Source: Methylobacterium terricola
Lineage (GTDB): Bacteria; Pseudomonadota; Alphaproteobacteria; Rhizobiales; Beijerinckiaceae
Direction of reading: 5' to 3'
Length of the DNA: 64,000 nt
Assembly (NCBI RefSeq): GCF_006151805.1
Contig: NZ_VDDA01000005.1
Span: forward strand, 422,332-486,331
In this document: piece by piece, positions 53,970-62,919 of the stretch
How the letters are laid out: each line of letters begins with the position of its first letter
Position numbering within the stretch: the stretch's first letter is position 1
Made by a program: the position numbers and the translations under genes
The notes under the pieces: model-generated
The model's database searches: none
Seen by the model: the letters and a program-made list of their open reading frames with translations, nothing else
What the model was told of the DNA's origin: nothing

Positions 53970-55589
53970 TCAGACGCGGGCGACGCCGAAGCTCGACGGG
54001 CGCAGCCCGCGCCGGTCGGCCTCGCGGCAGACGGACAGGCACAGCGCGAGCACGCGGCGAGAGTCGCGCGGATCGATGATGCCGTCGTCCCAGAGGCGCG
54101 CGGTGGCGTAGTAGGCCGTCGATTCCCGGGCGAACTGGTCGATCGTGCTGCGCTCCAGGGCGGCCATCGCCTCCCGGTCGGGCTCGCGCCCGGCCCGCAG
54201 ATCCCGGCCCTCGGCCACGATGCTCAGCACCTTCGCGGCCTGCTCGCCGCCCATCACCGAGATCCGGTTGTTCGGCCAGGCGAACAGGAAGCGCGGGTCG
54301 AAGCCGCGCCCGCACATGCCGTAGTTGCCGGCCCCGAAGCTGGCGCCGATCTGCAGCGTGATCTGCGGGACGCTCGCATTCGTCACGGCCTGGATCATCT
54401 TCGAGCCGTGTTTCACGATGCCGCGCTGCTCGGCGTCGACGCCGACCATGAAGCCGGTGATGTTCTGCAGGTAGATGATCGGGGTGCCGGCCTGGCACAT
54501 CAGCTGGATGAACTGCGCGCCCTTGACCGCCCCGTCGGCGTCGATCGGACCGTTGTTGCCGACGATGGCGCAGGCCTGCCCCTCGATCTCGGCCTGGCCG
54601 CAGACCGTGAGGGAGCCGAACAGCGCCTTGAACTCGAGGAAGTCCGAGCCGTCGACGAGGCGGGCGATCACCTCGCGCACGTCGTAGGGCTGGCGATAAT
54701 CGACCGGCACGACCCCGGCGAGTTCCTCGGCCTCGTACAGGGGCGCGCGGTAGGCCCGCCCGGCGGGCGCCGTCACGCCGTCGTTCCAGCGCAGCCGGGC
54801 GGCGATCTCGCGGGCGAGCAGGATGCCGTCCGTATCGTCCTCGGCGAGGTAGTCCGAGACACCCGACACCGTGGCGTGCATCTCGGCGCCGCCCAGCTCC
54901 TCGTCCGTCGCGATCTCGCCGGTCGCGGCCTTGAGGAGCGGCGGGCCCGCCAGGAACACCTTGGCGCGGCCCTTCACCATGACGACGTAGTCGGACAGCC
55001 CGGGCACGTAGGCGCCGCCGGCGGTGGACGAGCCGTGCACCACCGTGATCTGCGGGATGCCGGCCGCGGAGAGCCGCGCCTGGTTGCGGAACAGCTTGCC
55101 GCCCTCGACGAAGATCTCGGACTGGTAGTTCAGGTTGGCGCCGCCGGACTCGATGAGGCTGACGAGGGGCAGCTTGTTGGCGAGCGCGATCTCCTGGAAC
55201 CGGAGCTGCTTGCGCAGCCCCATCGGCGTGAAGATGCCGCCCTTGATGCCGGAATCCGAGGCGGCGACGATGCAGCGCATGCCCGACACGTAGCCGATCC
55301 CCGCAATGACGCCCCCGCCCATCAGGGTCTCGCGGCCGTCGTCGTCGTGCATCGCGAAGCCCGCGAGCGTCGACAGTTCGAGGAACGGCGCGCCCCGATC
55401 GAGGAGGAGGGCGATGCGGTCGCGCGGTGCGAGCTGGCCGCGCTTGGCGAACTTGTCGCGCTGCGCGTTCGAGAGCTGCCGCACCCGCTCCTCGTAGCCG
55501 CGCAGCTCCGCGATGCGCGCCAGCATCTCCTCGCGGTTGGTGCGGTACGTGGCGCCCGCGGTGTCGATGGCGGTTTGGATGACGGTCAT
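53970..55589 (-). CDS. Acyl-CoA carboxylase beta subunit (carboxyltransferase)
   Basis: A 539-residue carboxyltransferase with the N-terminal half (KFAKRGQLAPRDRIALLLDR, GGGVIAGIGYVSGMRCIVAA, LVSLIESGGANLNYQSEIF, VHGSSTAGGAYVPGLSDYVV) and the C-terminal half (LYEAEELAGVVPVDYRQPYD, YLQNITGFMVG, SFGAGNYGMCGRGFDPRFLF, RISVMGGEQAAKVL). The FGAGNYGMCGR and MGGEQAA patterns are those of methylcrotonyl/geranyl-CoA carboxylases rather than propionyl-CoA carboxylases. ATG at 55589 preferred over the ORF start at 55691. Partner of the alpha subunit at 51171. Confidence 0.88.
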   Translation of the reverse strand: MTVIQTAIDTAGATYRTNREEMLARIAELRGYEERVRQLSNAQRDKFAKRGQLAPRDRIALLLDRGAPFLELSTLAGFAMHDDDGRETLMGGGVIAGIGYVSGMRCIVAASDSGIKGGIFTPMGLRKQLRFQEIALANKLPLVSLIESGGANLNYQSEIFVEGGKLFRNQARLSAAGIPQITVVHGSSTAGGAYVPGLSDYVVMVKGRAKVFLAGPPLLKAATGEIATDEELGGAEMHATVSGVSDYLAEDDTDGILLAREIAARLRWNDGVTAPAGRAYRAPLYEAEELAGVVPVDYRQPYDVREVIARLVDGSDFLEFKALFGSLTVCGQAEIEGQACAIVGNNGPIDADGAVKGAQFIQLMCQAGTPIIYLQNITGFMVGVDAEQRGIVKHGSKMIQAVTNASVPQITLQIGASFGAGNYGMCGRGFDPRFLFAWPNNRISVMGGEQAAKVLSIVAEGRDLRAGREPDREAMAALERSTIDQFARESTAYYATARLWDDGIIDPRDSRRVLALCLSVCREADRRGLRPSSFGVARV

Positions 55590-55623
55590 GATACAGGCCG
55601 GTTCGTGGGTCTGAGGGCGGCGG

Positions 55624-56598
55624 TCAGGCGGCGGTGAGGCCGGCCCTGGCGTGCCGGATCGAGGCCAGCGAGCGGCCGCGGCGGACGGCACCCGGCAGGG
55701 GATGCCCGACGATCGCCTCGGCGAGGCGGGAGGCCGCGATCAGCGCCTCCAGATCGATGCCGGTCTCGATCCCGAGTTCGTCGCAGAGGAAGACGAGGTC
55801 GTCGGTGCAGACGTTGCCGGCGGCTCCGGTATGCCCGGCGAAGGGGCAGCCCCCCAGGCCCGCCACTGAGGCGTCGAACTCGGCAACGCCCATCTCGAGG
55901 CCCGCGAAGGCATTGGCGAGACCCAGCCCCCGCGTGTCGTGCAGGTGGAGGGTGAGGGGCAGGTCCGGCCAGCGCTCGCACACCGCGCCGACGACGCGCC
56001 GGATGCCGAGCGGCGTCGCCCAGCCCATCGTGTCGGCCAGGGACAAGGTTCGCGGCCGGAACCCGCACTCCCCCGCCAGATCAAGCAGGATCGCGGCCTG
56101 CTCGACGACGGCCCGGACGGGGACGTCGCCCTCGTAGTTGCACCCGAAGGCCGCCATGACCTGCGCCGTCACCGACTCGAGGCCGTGATCGCGGTACAGC
56201 CGCAGCTGCGCACGCTGGGCCTCGACGTTGTCGGCGAGGGTCTTGTTCTGGTTCTTGACCAGGAAGGTTTCCGAGGCGGCACTGAGGGCGAGACCCGTCA
56301 GCGTCAGCCGGTCCCGGTGCCGGAGAGCGCGCTCGAACCCCTGGGCGTTGAGCCAGATCGCCGTGTAGCGGATACCCGGATCGCGCCGGAAGCCCTCGAC
56401 GACCGCGTCGACATCCGCCCATCCCGGCACCCGCTTCGGGTTGACGAAGGAGCCGACCTGGATCGTCCTCAGCCCGGTGCGCGAGAGCGCGTCGATCAAC
56501 TCGATCTTGCGCGCGGTCGGGATCGGTCCGGGTTCGATCTGGAATCCCTCGCGGGGACCTTCCTCGTTGATGGTGACGCGCGCTGGCAGGTTCGACAT
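55624..56598 (-). CDS. Hydroxymethylglutaryl-CoA lyase family enzyme
   Basis: A 324-residue DRE-TIM metallolyase. N-terminal motif VTINEEGPREGFQIEPGPIP, middle SLADTMGWATP, HLHDTRGLGLANAFAGLEMG, and the signature VAGLGGCPFAGHTGAAGN with the catalytic Cys. Note EEGPREG where many HMG-CoA lyases have EVGPRDG, and CPFAGHTGAAGN in place of CPYAKGASGN; these differences may mean a related, longer or modified substrate. It would cleave a 3-hydroxy-3-methylacyl-CoA made by the carboxylase and hydratase. Confidence 0.85.
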   Translation of the reverse strand: MSNLPARVTINEEGPREGFQIEPGPIPTARKIELIDALSRTGLRTIQVGSFVNPKRVPGWADVDAVVEGFRRDPGIRYTAIWLNAQGFERALRHRDRLTLTGLALSAASETFLVKNQNKTLADNVEAQRAQLRLYRDHGLESVTAQVMAAFGCNYEGDVPVRAVVEQAAILLDLAGECGFRPRTLSLADTMGWATPLGIRRVVGAVCERWPDLPLTLHLHDTRGLGLANAFAGLEMGVAEFDASVAGLGGCPFAGHTGAAGNVCTDDLVFLCDELGIETGIDLEALIAASRLAEAIVGHPLPGAVRRGRSLASIRHARAGLTAA

Positions 56599-56607
56599 GC
56601 CGCCCCC

Positions 56608-57819
56608 CTACTTCTTCACGCGCGGGCAGCGGTCGGCCGGCTGATACGCTTCGTCGCCGGGGACGGTTGCCAAGATCTTGTAGTAGTCCCACTCGCCCTT
56701 CGATTCCGCCGGGGTCTTCACCTCCGCCAGGAAGAAGTCGTGCACCATCTGGCCGTCCTCGCGGACGCGCCCGCTCTTGGCGAAGACGTCGTTGACGGGC
56801 GTGCGGCGCATCTCGGCCACCACCGCCTCGGCGGCGTCGGAGCCGAGCGTCTTCACGGCCTTCAGGTAGTGCGAGACCGCCGAGTAGACGCCGGCCTGGT
56901 GCATGGTCGGCATGGCGCCATGAGCCTTGCGGAAACGCTCCGCGAAGGCGCGGCTCTCGGCATCGCGATCCCAGTAGAAGGGCGTCGACAGGAGCATGCC
57001 CTGCGTCGCCTTGAGGCCGAGCCCCTTCACGTCGGTGACGTCGAAGAGCAGGCCGAGCAGCTTCTGGCCACCGCCCACGAGGCCGAACTCCCCCGCCTGC
57101 TTGACGGCGGTCTGCATGTCGTTCCCGGAGCTCGCGAGCGCCACCACCTTCGCCCCGGAGGCCTGCGCGGTCAGGATGTAGGAGGAGAAGTCGGCCGTGG
57201 CGATCGGGTTGAGTGCGCGTCCGAGAACCTTGCCGCCGCTGGCGGTGACGGCCTCGGTGGCATCGCGGTCGAGGGCGTGGCCGAAGCCGTAATCGGTCGT
57301 GATGAAGAACCACGTATCGTCGCCGCGCCGCACCGCCGCCCGCCCGGCGACGTTCGCGAGCGCGTAGGTGTTGTAGGTCCACTGGATCGTGGTCCCGGTG
57401 CAGAACTTGCCCGTGATGTCGGAGGACCCTGCGCTCGACAGGAGGGCGATCTTCTTCTTCTCGTCCGCCAGGCGCTGCACGGCGAGGGCGATCGGCGAGA
57501 CGGGAATGTCGACGATGACGTCGACGCCCTCCGAGTCGTACCATTTGCGGGCGATGCTCGCGCCGATGTCGGGCTTGTTCTGGTGGTCGGCCCAGATGAG
57601 CTCGATCGGAACGTCTCCGACCTTGCCGCCGGCATCGGCGACGGCCATCTGGGCGGCGACCACCGATCCCTTGCCGTTGGCATCGGAGAAGATGCCGGCC
57701 ATGTCGGTGAGAACACCGATCTTCACGCTGTTGCCCGAGATCTGGGCCGAAGCCGGCCCGGGGTCCGCCGCAGCGACCGTGCCGGCGAGAAGCGCGAGGC
57801 CGAGGGAAAGGGGGCGCAT
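56608..57819 (-). CDS. ABC transporter substrate-binding protein (branched-chain type)
   Basis: A 403-residue periplasmic binding protein with a signal peptide (SLGLALLAGTVAAADPGPAS) and the family 6 pattern VKIGVLTDMAGIFSDANGKG, AQMAVADAGGKV, ELIWADHQNKPDIG, TTDYGFGHALDRDA. It lies 9 bp after the HMG-CoA-lyase-type gene start on the same strand, inside the catabolic operon, but no permease or ATPase gene accompanies it. It probably captures the substrate of this pathway for a transporter encoded elsewhere. Confidence 0.86.
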   Translation of the reverse strand: MRPLSLGLALLAGTVAAADPGPASAQISGNSVKIGVLTDMAGIFSDANGKGSVVAAQMAVADAGGKVGDVPIELIWADHQNKPDIGASIARKWYDSEGVDVIVDIPVSPIALAVQRLADEKKKIALLSSAGSSDITGKFCTGTTIQWTYNTYALANVAGRAAVRRGDDTWFFITTDYGFGHALDRDATEAVTASGGKVLGRALNPIATADFSSYILTAQASGAKVVALASSGNDMQTAVKQAGEFGLVGGGQKLLGLLFDVTDVKGLGLKATQGMLLSTPFYWDRDAESRAFAERFRKAHGAMPTMHQAGVYSAVSHYLKAVKTLGSDAAEAVVAEMRRTPVNDVFAKSGRVREDGQMVHDFFLAEVKTPAESKGEWDYYKILATVPGDEAYQPADRCPRVKK

Positions 57820-57865
57820 CGTTCGTTTCCTCCTGGGGATCGTTCGTGCAGGTCGTTGCCTGCGG

Positions 57866-58657
57866 TCACTCGCCTCTGAAGCGAGGCTGTCGTTTCTCCT
57901 CGAAGGCCGAGAGGCCCTCGCGCAGGTCGTGGCTTTCGGCGTAGCGGCGGAAGGCCGTCAGCTCCGCCTCCAGCGCCTCCTCGATCGACGTGTCGAGGCC
58001 GCCATCCACCAACCCTTTCATCACGCGCAGCGTCAGCGGGCTCGCCTTCGCGATCCGGCCGGCCAGGGCGGTGACGGCCGCGGGCAGCTCGGCATCCGGG
58101 ACGACCTCGTTGACGAGCCCCCACCCCCGCAGCGTCTCGGCGGGGACGAGCTCGGCGGTGAAGAGGAGTTGCTTGGCGAGCGCGACCGGGATCTTGCGGG
58201 GAAGCCGCACGCTGCCCCCGGCGCCCGGGATGACGCCGAACTTGGCGTGGCCGTCGCCCATCCGGGCGCCGGCGGCGGCGACGACGAGGTCGCAAGCCAG
58301 CACCAGCTCGAGGCCGCCCGCGATGGCGTAGCCGTTCACGGACGCGATCACCGGCAGCGGCAGGGTCTCGATACGGCGGAAGACCTCCTGGCCGCGCCGA
58401 AGGCCGGCATGGAACGATTCGAGGTTCCCGGCGAGGATCCGGTCACGGAAGCTCTTGAGATCGCCACCCGCCGAGAAGGCGCGTCCCCGGCCGGTGATGG
58501 CCACGACCCTGACGCGCGGGTCCTGCTCCACGGCCGTCACGGCCTGGTCCAGGTCTTCGATCAGGGCCGGCGACATCGCGTTGAGGTCGTCGGGACGGTT
58601 GAGGGTGATCCAGGCGAGCGGCCCCTCGACGGTGACGATGGCGGCGGACTCGCTCAT
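57866..58657 (-). CDS. Enoyl-CoA hydratase/isomerase
   Basis: A 263-residue crotonase-fold enzyme with oxyanion motifs GRGRAFSAGGDLKSFRD and ASVNGYAIAGGLELVLACDL. The putative catalytic Glu lies in the helix after FGVIPGAGGS. The start is fixed by ATGA overlap with the acyl-CoA synthetase gene. It may hydrate or isomerise the activated acid before or after carboxylation; sequence alone does not decide. Confidence 0.84.
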   Translation of the reverse strand: MSESAAIVTVEGPLAWITLNRPDDLNAMSPALIEDLDQAVTAVEQDPRVRVVAITGRGRAFSAGGDLKSFRDRILAGNLESFHAGLRRGQEVFRRIETLPLPVIASVNGYAIAGGLELVLACDLVVAAAGARMGDGHAKFGVIPGAGGSVRLPRKIPVALAKQLLFTAELVPAETLRGWGLVNEVVPDAELPAAVTALAGRIAKASPLTLRVMKGLVDGGLDTSIEEALEAELTAFRRYAESHDLREGLSAFEEKRQPRFRGE

Positions 58658-60234
58658 GCCCCCACCTCCATGGCCGCGAGACGACGCTCGAGCTCGTGGC
58701 GCACGATCTTGCCGGTCGCGTTCCGCGGCAGCTCGTCCGTGCCGACGAAGTGGACGGCCTTGGGCGTCTTGTAGCCGGCGAGGGCTGCGCGGCAGAGCGC
58801 GATCACGTCGGCCTCGGTGAGGTGCGGATCGCTCCGGACCACGAAGACGACCGGCACCTCGCCCCAGCCCGGATGCGGGGACCTGACCACGGCGGCATCG
58901 ACGATGCGATCGGAGGCGAGCAGCACGCGCTCGATCTCGGCCGGGTAGATGTTCTCGCCGCCGGACTTGATCAGATACTTGCGGCGGTCGACGAATTCGA
59001 GGGTGCCGTCCGCGTGGCGCACGAAGACGTCGCCCATGTGGAACCAGCCGTTGCGGAAGTCCCGCGCAGTCGCGGCCTCGTCCCCGACATAGCCGCTGAA
59101 CAGCGTCGGACCGCGCACCGCGATGGCGCCGGGCTGGCCCGGGGCGACCGGACGATCCTCTTCGTCCAGCAGAACGACGTCGCAGAACCGGCTCTGCTCC
59201 TTGCGCAGGTGGTCGGGGATCGTGCCGATCGGGATCAGGCTGCGAGTCGCCGGCGGGCTGCCGGTCTCGGTCGAGCCGAAGCTGTTGGCATAGGGCGCGC
59301 CGAGCAGCCGCGTGATCTCGGCGAGCTGGTGGCGCGGCACGAGGTCCGCCATGCAGCCGATCGCCCGGATGCCGACGGGCCTGATGCCCGTCCGCGTCAT
59401 CTCGTCGATGATGGGCTCGACCACCCCCGGCATGACGTTGAGCCAGCCCAGCCGCTCGCGGCCGACGATCTCGACCACCTCGGCGGCGGTGAAGCCGTCC
59501 GTCACGATCACCTTGCCCCCGCCGATGAGGGTGCCGAGGACCATGTCGGTCCCGATCATGTGGAACAGCGGCGCCCAGGCGAGCTGCGTCCCGTCCAGCG
59601 CGAGGGCGCCGTTGGCGTTGTTGACGAGGCAGCGCGACACCATCGCCCGATGGCTGATGACGGCGCCCTTCGGCAGCCCGGTGGTGCCGCTCGTATACAG
59701 GATGACGATGCCGTCCTCGGGATCGGCCAGGCCGTTGCCCGGCAGCGGCTGTGCGGCTGCGATCCAGGCCTCGTAGGCCTCGCCGACGACCAGCACCGCG
59801 ACGTCGGGCGCCACCAGGGGCGCGCGCTGCTCGTAGCGCTTCGTCACGATCAGGAGCTTCGGCGCGGCCAGACCGATGCAGTGGCACAGTTCCGTCGTCG
59901 AGAGCCGCCAGTTCTGGCACGCCACCGTCACGCCGAGGCGAGCCGCAGCGAGCTGGATCTCGATGTATTCGAGGCAATTCTCGGCCAGCACCGCGATGCG
60001 GTCGCCCCGCACGATGCCGCGGGCCGCGAGGGCATCGGCAAGGCGGCGCGTGCGGTCGTCGAGTTCGAGATAGCTGCGCGTACGCCTCCCCTGCTGCACC
60101 GCCGGAGAAGCGGGATGCATCAGGACGCGGAGATCGAAGGCCGGAATGATGCCGAGGCCCGACGCCCGGAGCGGGGCGGCCCGACCCCCGCCGCTTAGGC
60201 CCGAGGCCGCCGCGGCGTTCGTCACGACCGACAT
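58654..60234 (-). CDS. Acyl-CoA synthetase (AMP-forming)
   Basis: A 526-residue ANL-superfamily ligase. P-loop ILYTSGTTGLPKG, adenine-binding motif SFGSTETGS, hinge and C-terminal domain with GWFHMGDVF, DRRKYLIKSGGENIYPAEIE and the catalytic Lys in LPRNATGKIVRHEL. Complete. The ATG at 60234 has GGAGG upstream. First gene of the cluster: it should activate the imported acid to its CoA ester. It is divergent from the TetR regulator. Confidence 0.88.
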   Translation of the reverse strand: MSVVTNAAAASGLSGGGRAAPLRASGLGIIPAFDLRVLMHPASPAVQQGRRTRSYLELDDRTRRLADALAARGIVRGDRIAVLAENCLEYIEIQLAAARLGVTVACQNWRLSTTELCHCIGLAAPKLLIVTKRYEQRAPLVAPDVAVLVVGEAYEAWIAAAQPLPGNGLADPEDGIVILYTSGTTGLPKGAVISHRAMVSRCLVNNANGALALDGTQLAWAPLFHMIGTDMVLGTLIGGGKVIVTDGFTAAEVVEIVGRERLGWLNVMPGVVEPIIDEMTRTGIRPVGIRAIGCMADLVPRHQLAEITRLLGAPYANSFGSTETGSPPATRSLIPIGTIPDHLRKEQSRFCDVVLLDEEDRPVAPGQPGAIAVRGPTLFSGYVGDEAATARDFRNGWFHMGDVFVRHADGTLEFVDRRKYLIKSGGENIYPAEIERVLLASDRIVDAAVVRSPHPGWGEVPVVFVVRSDPHLTEADVIALCRAALAGYKTPKAVHFVGTDELPRNATGKIVRHELERRLAAMEVGA

Positions 60235-60303
60235 GGCGGAGACCTCCACAAGCCTGCCATCGCCCCCTCCCGCTCATCGTCTTTGACCCTTGGATATCAT
60301 ATC

Positions 60304-60334
60304 TGACTTTTGAGTCAATCTTCCGACTTTTGAG
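60304..60334. promoter_or_regulatory. Two-box operator for the TetR regulator
   Basis: The 10-bp sequence GACTTTTGAG occurs twice, at 60305-60314 and 60325-60334, exactly 20 bp (two helical turns) apart. The first copy sits in the perfect palindrome TGACTTTTGAGTCA (60304-60317). It lies midway between the divergent synthetase and TetR genes, a strong candidate for the binding site that controls both. Confidence 0.65.
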
Positions 60335-60409
60335 AAACCTGGCGATTTCGTGAACGCTCCGGGCGGTGGTAGGGAGGCCTCGTTTCGCCCAGCTGATCCG
60401 GTCCGGTCC

Positions 60410-61033
60410 ATGAACTCGCTGCCACCGCCCTCCCCTTCGCCATTCGACCGTAGTGAGCAGCGTCGCCTCCGGAGCATCAAAATCCTTCAAGTTGCCGCCG
60501 AGATGTTCAACAAGAAGGGATTCGGCGGAACCTCTTTGGAAGATGTCGCGGCCGAGCTTAAGATCAGCAAAGCTTCAATCTATAATTATTTTGAGAACAA
60601 GCAGAGCTTGCTTTTCCATGTCTACCTACGGGCGTTCGAGCTGACCGCGATTGCCTCCGAGCGCGCGGAGCAACAGGAGGGGAGCGGTCTCGATCGTCTC
60701 GTGACGTTCATCACGACCCAGGTCGAATTGATGCTCGATCCCGACCATGGTCCCGTCGCTGTTCTCTCGGAGACATCTTCGCTGACGCCAGAGGATCGCC
60801 AGACCATCCAGGCGATGGCGCGTCGACAGGACGAGCGCGTCCGCGCCTTCATCGAGCAGGGGATGCGTGATGGCTCGATCCGCGCCGAGAATGCCACTCG
60901 TGTCGAGTTTCTCATTATGGGGATGCTGAATTGGATTCCGAAATGGTTTCACATTGGTGGCGAATGGACAAAAAATGATATTAGCGCTAGTGTTGTTCAA
61001 ATGATCGTTCATGGAATTGGCGCACCACAATAA
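60410..61033 (+). CDS. TetR-family regulator of the acyl-CoA cluster
   Basis: A regulator of about 207 residues with a TetR helix-turn-helix (KILQVAAEMFNKKGFGGTSL, EDVAAELKISKASIYNYFEN) and a helical ligand domain. The domain pattern resembles the AtuR/LiuR/FadR-type TetR proteins that sense acyl-CoAs. ATG at 60410 used; an in-frame GTG at 60350 is an alternative. The gene is less GC-rich towards its 3' end. Divergent from the acyl-CoA cluster, with the two-box operator between, so it is the likely local repressor. Confidence 0.83.
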   Translation: MNSLPPPSPSPFDRSEQRRLRSIKILQVAAEMFNKKGFGGTSLEDVAAELKISKASIYNYFENKQSLLFHVYLRAFELTAIASERAEQQEGSGLDRLVTFITTQVELMLDPDHGPVAVLSETSSLTPEDRQTIQAMARRQDERVRAFIEQGMRDGSIRAENATRVEFLIMGMLNWIPKWFHIGGEWTKNDISASVVQMIVHGIGAPQ

Positions 61034-61447
61034 TAAAAAATAAATTATGCGAATTTACCATAGGTTAGCTTATATTTACAAGTTAGAGGGTCAGACCCTC
61101 ATATCTTATCTCCAACGCGTGACATAATTTAAATAATACTATTAAAAAATCCCGATTGCGTTATACATGGATCGATAATCAACAATATCCAACTGGATAT
61201 CTCCAATTGTTTGCGCTGGGTTATTCGAGATTTCGTGCCGGGCTCAGATTGCCCCTGGACCGCTGCTCACCGAAGTGGCGCGTTAGTGCTGCTGAACCCT
61301 CGAATTCGTTGTATGACGCTCCCGGTGCGTCAGCGCTAACTGTCCTGCCCTACACCGGGGTGCAGGCGCGAACTGCCACTGGGGAGGCCGTTTACTGGGG
61401 AACCCTCAACATTTTTGTGCGCCCACCGCTCATTGCACTAGCCAAGA
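61034..61447. other. AT-rich spacer and relic, no gene
   Basis: 61034-61220 is strikingly AT-rich for this genome and contains the symmetric GAGGGTCAGACCCTC (61086-61100), perhaps part of a terminator for the TetR gene. From about 61300 the sequence aligns with 37310-37500 and belongs to the duplicated flagellin-relic segment. Confidence 0.5.
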
Positions 61448-61610
61448 TCAGCGCAGCAGCTGAACGACGCCCTGGCTGGCTTGGCTTGCCAGGAATAGCG
61501 ATTATACGGCCAGGGACCGCCGGGTTGCCAAGGCCTGGGAGTTCGTCGCGTCCTCGTTCATGTCGGCGTTCGTGAGCTTGATCAACCGGCGGATCGGCGC
61601 CAAGCCTGGG
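61448..61610 (-). pseudogene. Flagellin C-terminal relic (copy 2)
   Basis: The minus strand reads APIRRLIKLTNADMNEDATN, SQALATRRSLAV, TAA, SLFLASQASQGVVQLLR and TGA. It matches copy 1 at 37500-37655 and the conserved flagellin C-terminus; an in-frame TAA (61504-61502) stands where flagellins have Gln. Upstream on the same strand lie the last codons of a VNVNDLKVV protein, as in copy 1. Confidence 0.6.
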
Positions 61611-61734
61611 CCGGCGCGCGACGTACCCCAGATCATTGAGCGCTGATCGTCCGTCAACAAAGGGCTGTCCCGCGCCGTGGCTTGCGCCGGCGCGGGAAGG
61701 CCCCGTGCGGCGTCTCCCTCCATCCACGACCTTA

Positions 61735-62740
61735 AGGTCGTTCACATTCACGTCGCTGCCCTTGACCGTAGTGCTTGTCGATCATGGTCAGTGACGTGCG
61801 GCAGTTGCGGGCCACGTCCAGCACCTCTGACCCGTTGGCCAGCTGCTCGCTGATATAGGAGTGCCGGAGAGAGTACGGCGTGCGTTTGATGCCGCGGTGA
61901 TCCCGTTCCAACCCGGCCGCCTTCAGCAGCTCGGTGAAGCCATTGGCCACTTACGTGATCCGCTTGCCTGCCTCGCTCGGGAACACCGGATCAGCATCTG
62001 GCTTCCACCAGGGCTCCGCTGCCATCCATGATGGGATCTCCCAGTCGGCCGAGGCTCACCTTCTGCAGGTGCGCGAACTCATGCGGCTCGAAGCTGGGTC
62101 GCCGGTTGTCCGGCGTACGCCGGGCCTTGATGGTGACCTCGGGTGGCGTCTTTAGGTAGCCCTGCCGCGAGGCCCAGCGTAGCAGCTGCCGCAGCACTAC
62201 CAGCTCGCCCCGCTGGCGGCTCAGAGAGGGCGCTGAGCGGCGTACGGGCCGGCGCAGCCTGTGGCCTCCCCTCTCGTACTCGATGTGGGTGATGAGCTTG
62301 CCTGGGCCTTCAGTCCAGTAGGTGCGCCGCCACTCTGCATAGCGTTCCAGGTCAGCCTCAATGACCGCATCCACGGGTTTCTGGCCGAAAACACCCCACG
62401 AAGTACCGCCGGATCACCGCAGGCTCGCTCTTGCCCTGGTCGGCCCGGCGTTCGCCCCGCTCCACCTCGCGCAGGATCTGCGCGATGTACTCCTCCGCCA
62501 CGCTCTCGAACGTATGGGCGCGGGCGGTGAGCCCCTGCTGCGCGCGGTAGGTAGCCTCCTACCAGATGGCCTCGGCCCGGCGCTGCGCTTCACGGAGATC
62601 GTCGGTATCCAGGGAGCGCTTGAGCCGACCCGGCCCGCGGATGCTGAAGCGCATCTGCCACTTGGCGCTGCCCTTGCGCTGGAACAGCTGGAAGCGGTCG
62701 TCGGGGACGTTGCGAGGGGGGCTCGAAGGGGCAGCCCCGT
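61735..62740 (-). pseudogene. Tyrosine recombinase (integrase), broken in several places
   Basis: Fragments in order: DDRFQLFQRKGSAKWQMRFS and AEAIW, then TAG (about 62562); TFESVAEEYIAQILREVERG; a frameshift near 62390; VDAVIEADLERYAEWRRTYW, LRQLLRWASRQGYLKTPPEV; a loss of sequence near 62010; and the C-terminal catalytic end TPYSLRHSYISEQLANGSEV, TMIDKHYG with Arg-His and the Tyr nucleophile. At its end it runs into VNVNDLKVV, the 3' end of a repeat-protein paralogue. Clearly inactive; a remnant of an integrated element. Confidence 0.7.
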
Positions 62741-62893
62741 CTGGTTACTGCGGTGCGGCTGACTGCGCTTGAACCGCGCTAGGGTGCTTTCTGACCCCCC
62801 AGCAAAGCGTTACCCGCGCAGAGCAAATTTTGGGGGTGCGCTAGCACTGAGCTAGGAAGTAAAGCCGCCCTCGTGGTAGGGCAAGAAAGCAAA

Positions 62894-62919
62894 AACCCCG
62901 CTAATTGCTTAGCGGGGTT
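62894..62919 (-). terminator. Rho-independent terminator
   Basis: AACCCCGCTAA (62894-62904) and TTAGCGGGGTT (62909-62919) form a perfect 11-bp stem with a 4-nt loop. On the minus strand the stem is followed by a T-run (GGTTTTTGC), so it terminates minus-strand transcription, probably that of the MFS gene ending at 63134. Confidence 0.7.

Noticed and set aside
51663..55637. A 1324-codon open frame on the + strand
   Set aside because: It is the antisense shadow of the carboxylase, hydratase and carboxyltransferase genes. High GC content keeps the opposite frame free of stops, and the translation is Arg/Asp/Gly-rich without domains.
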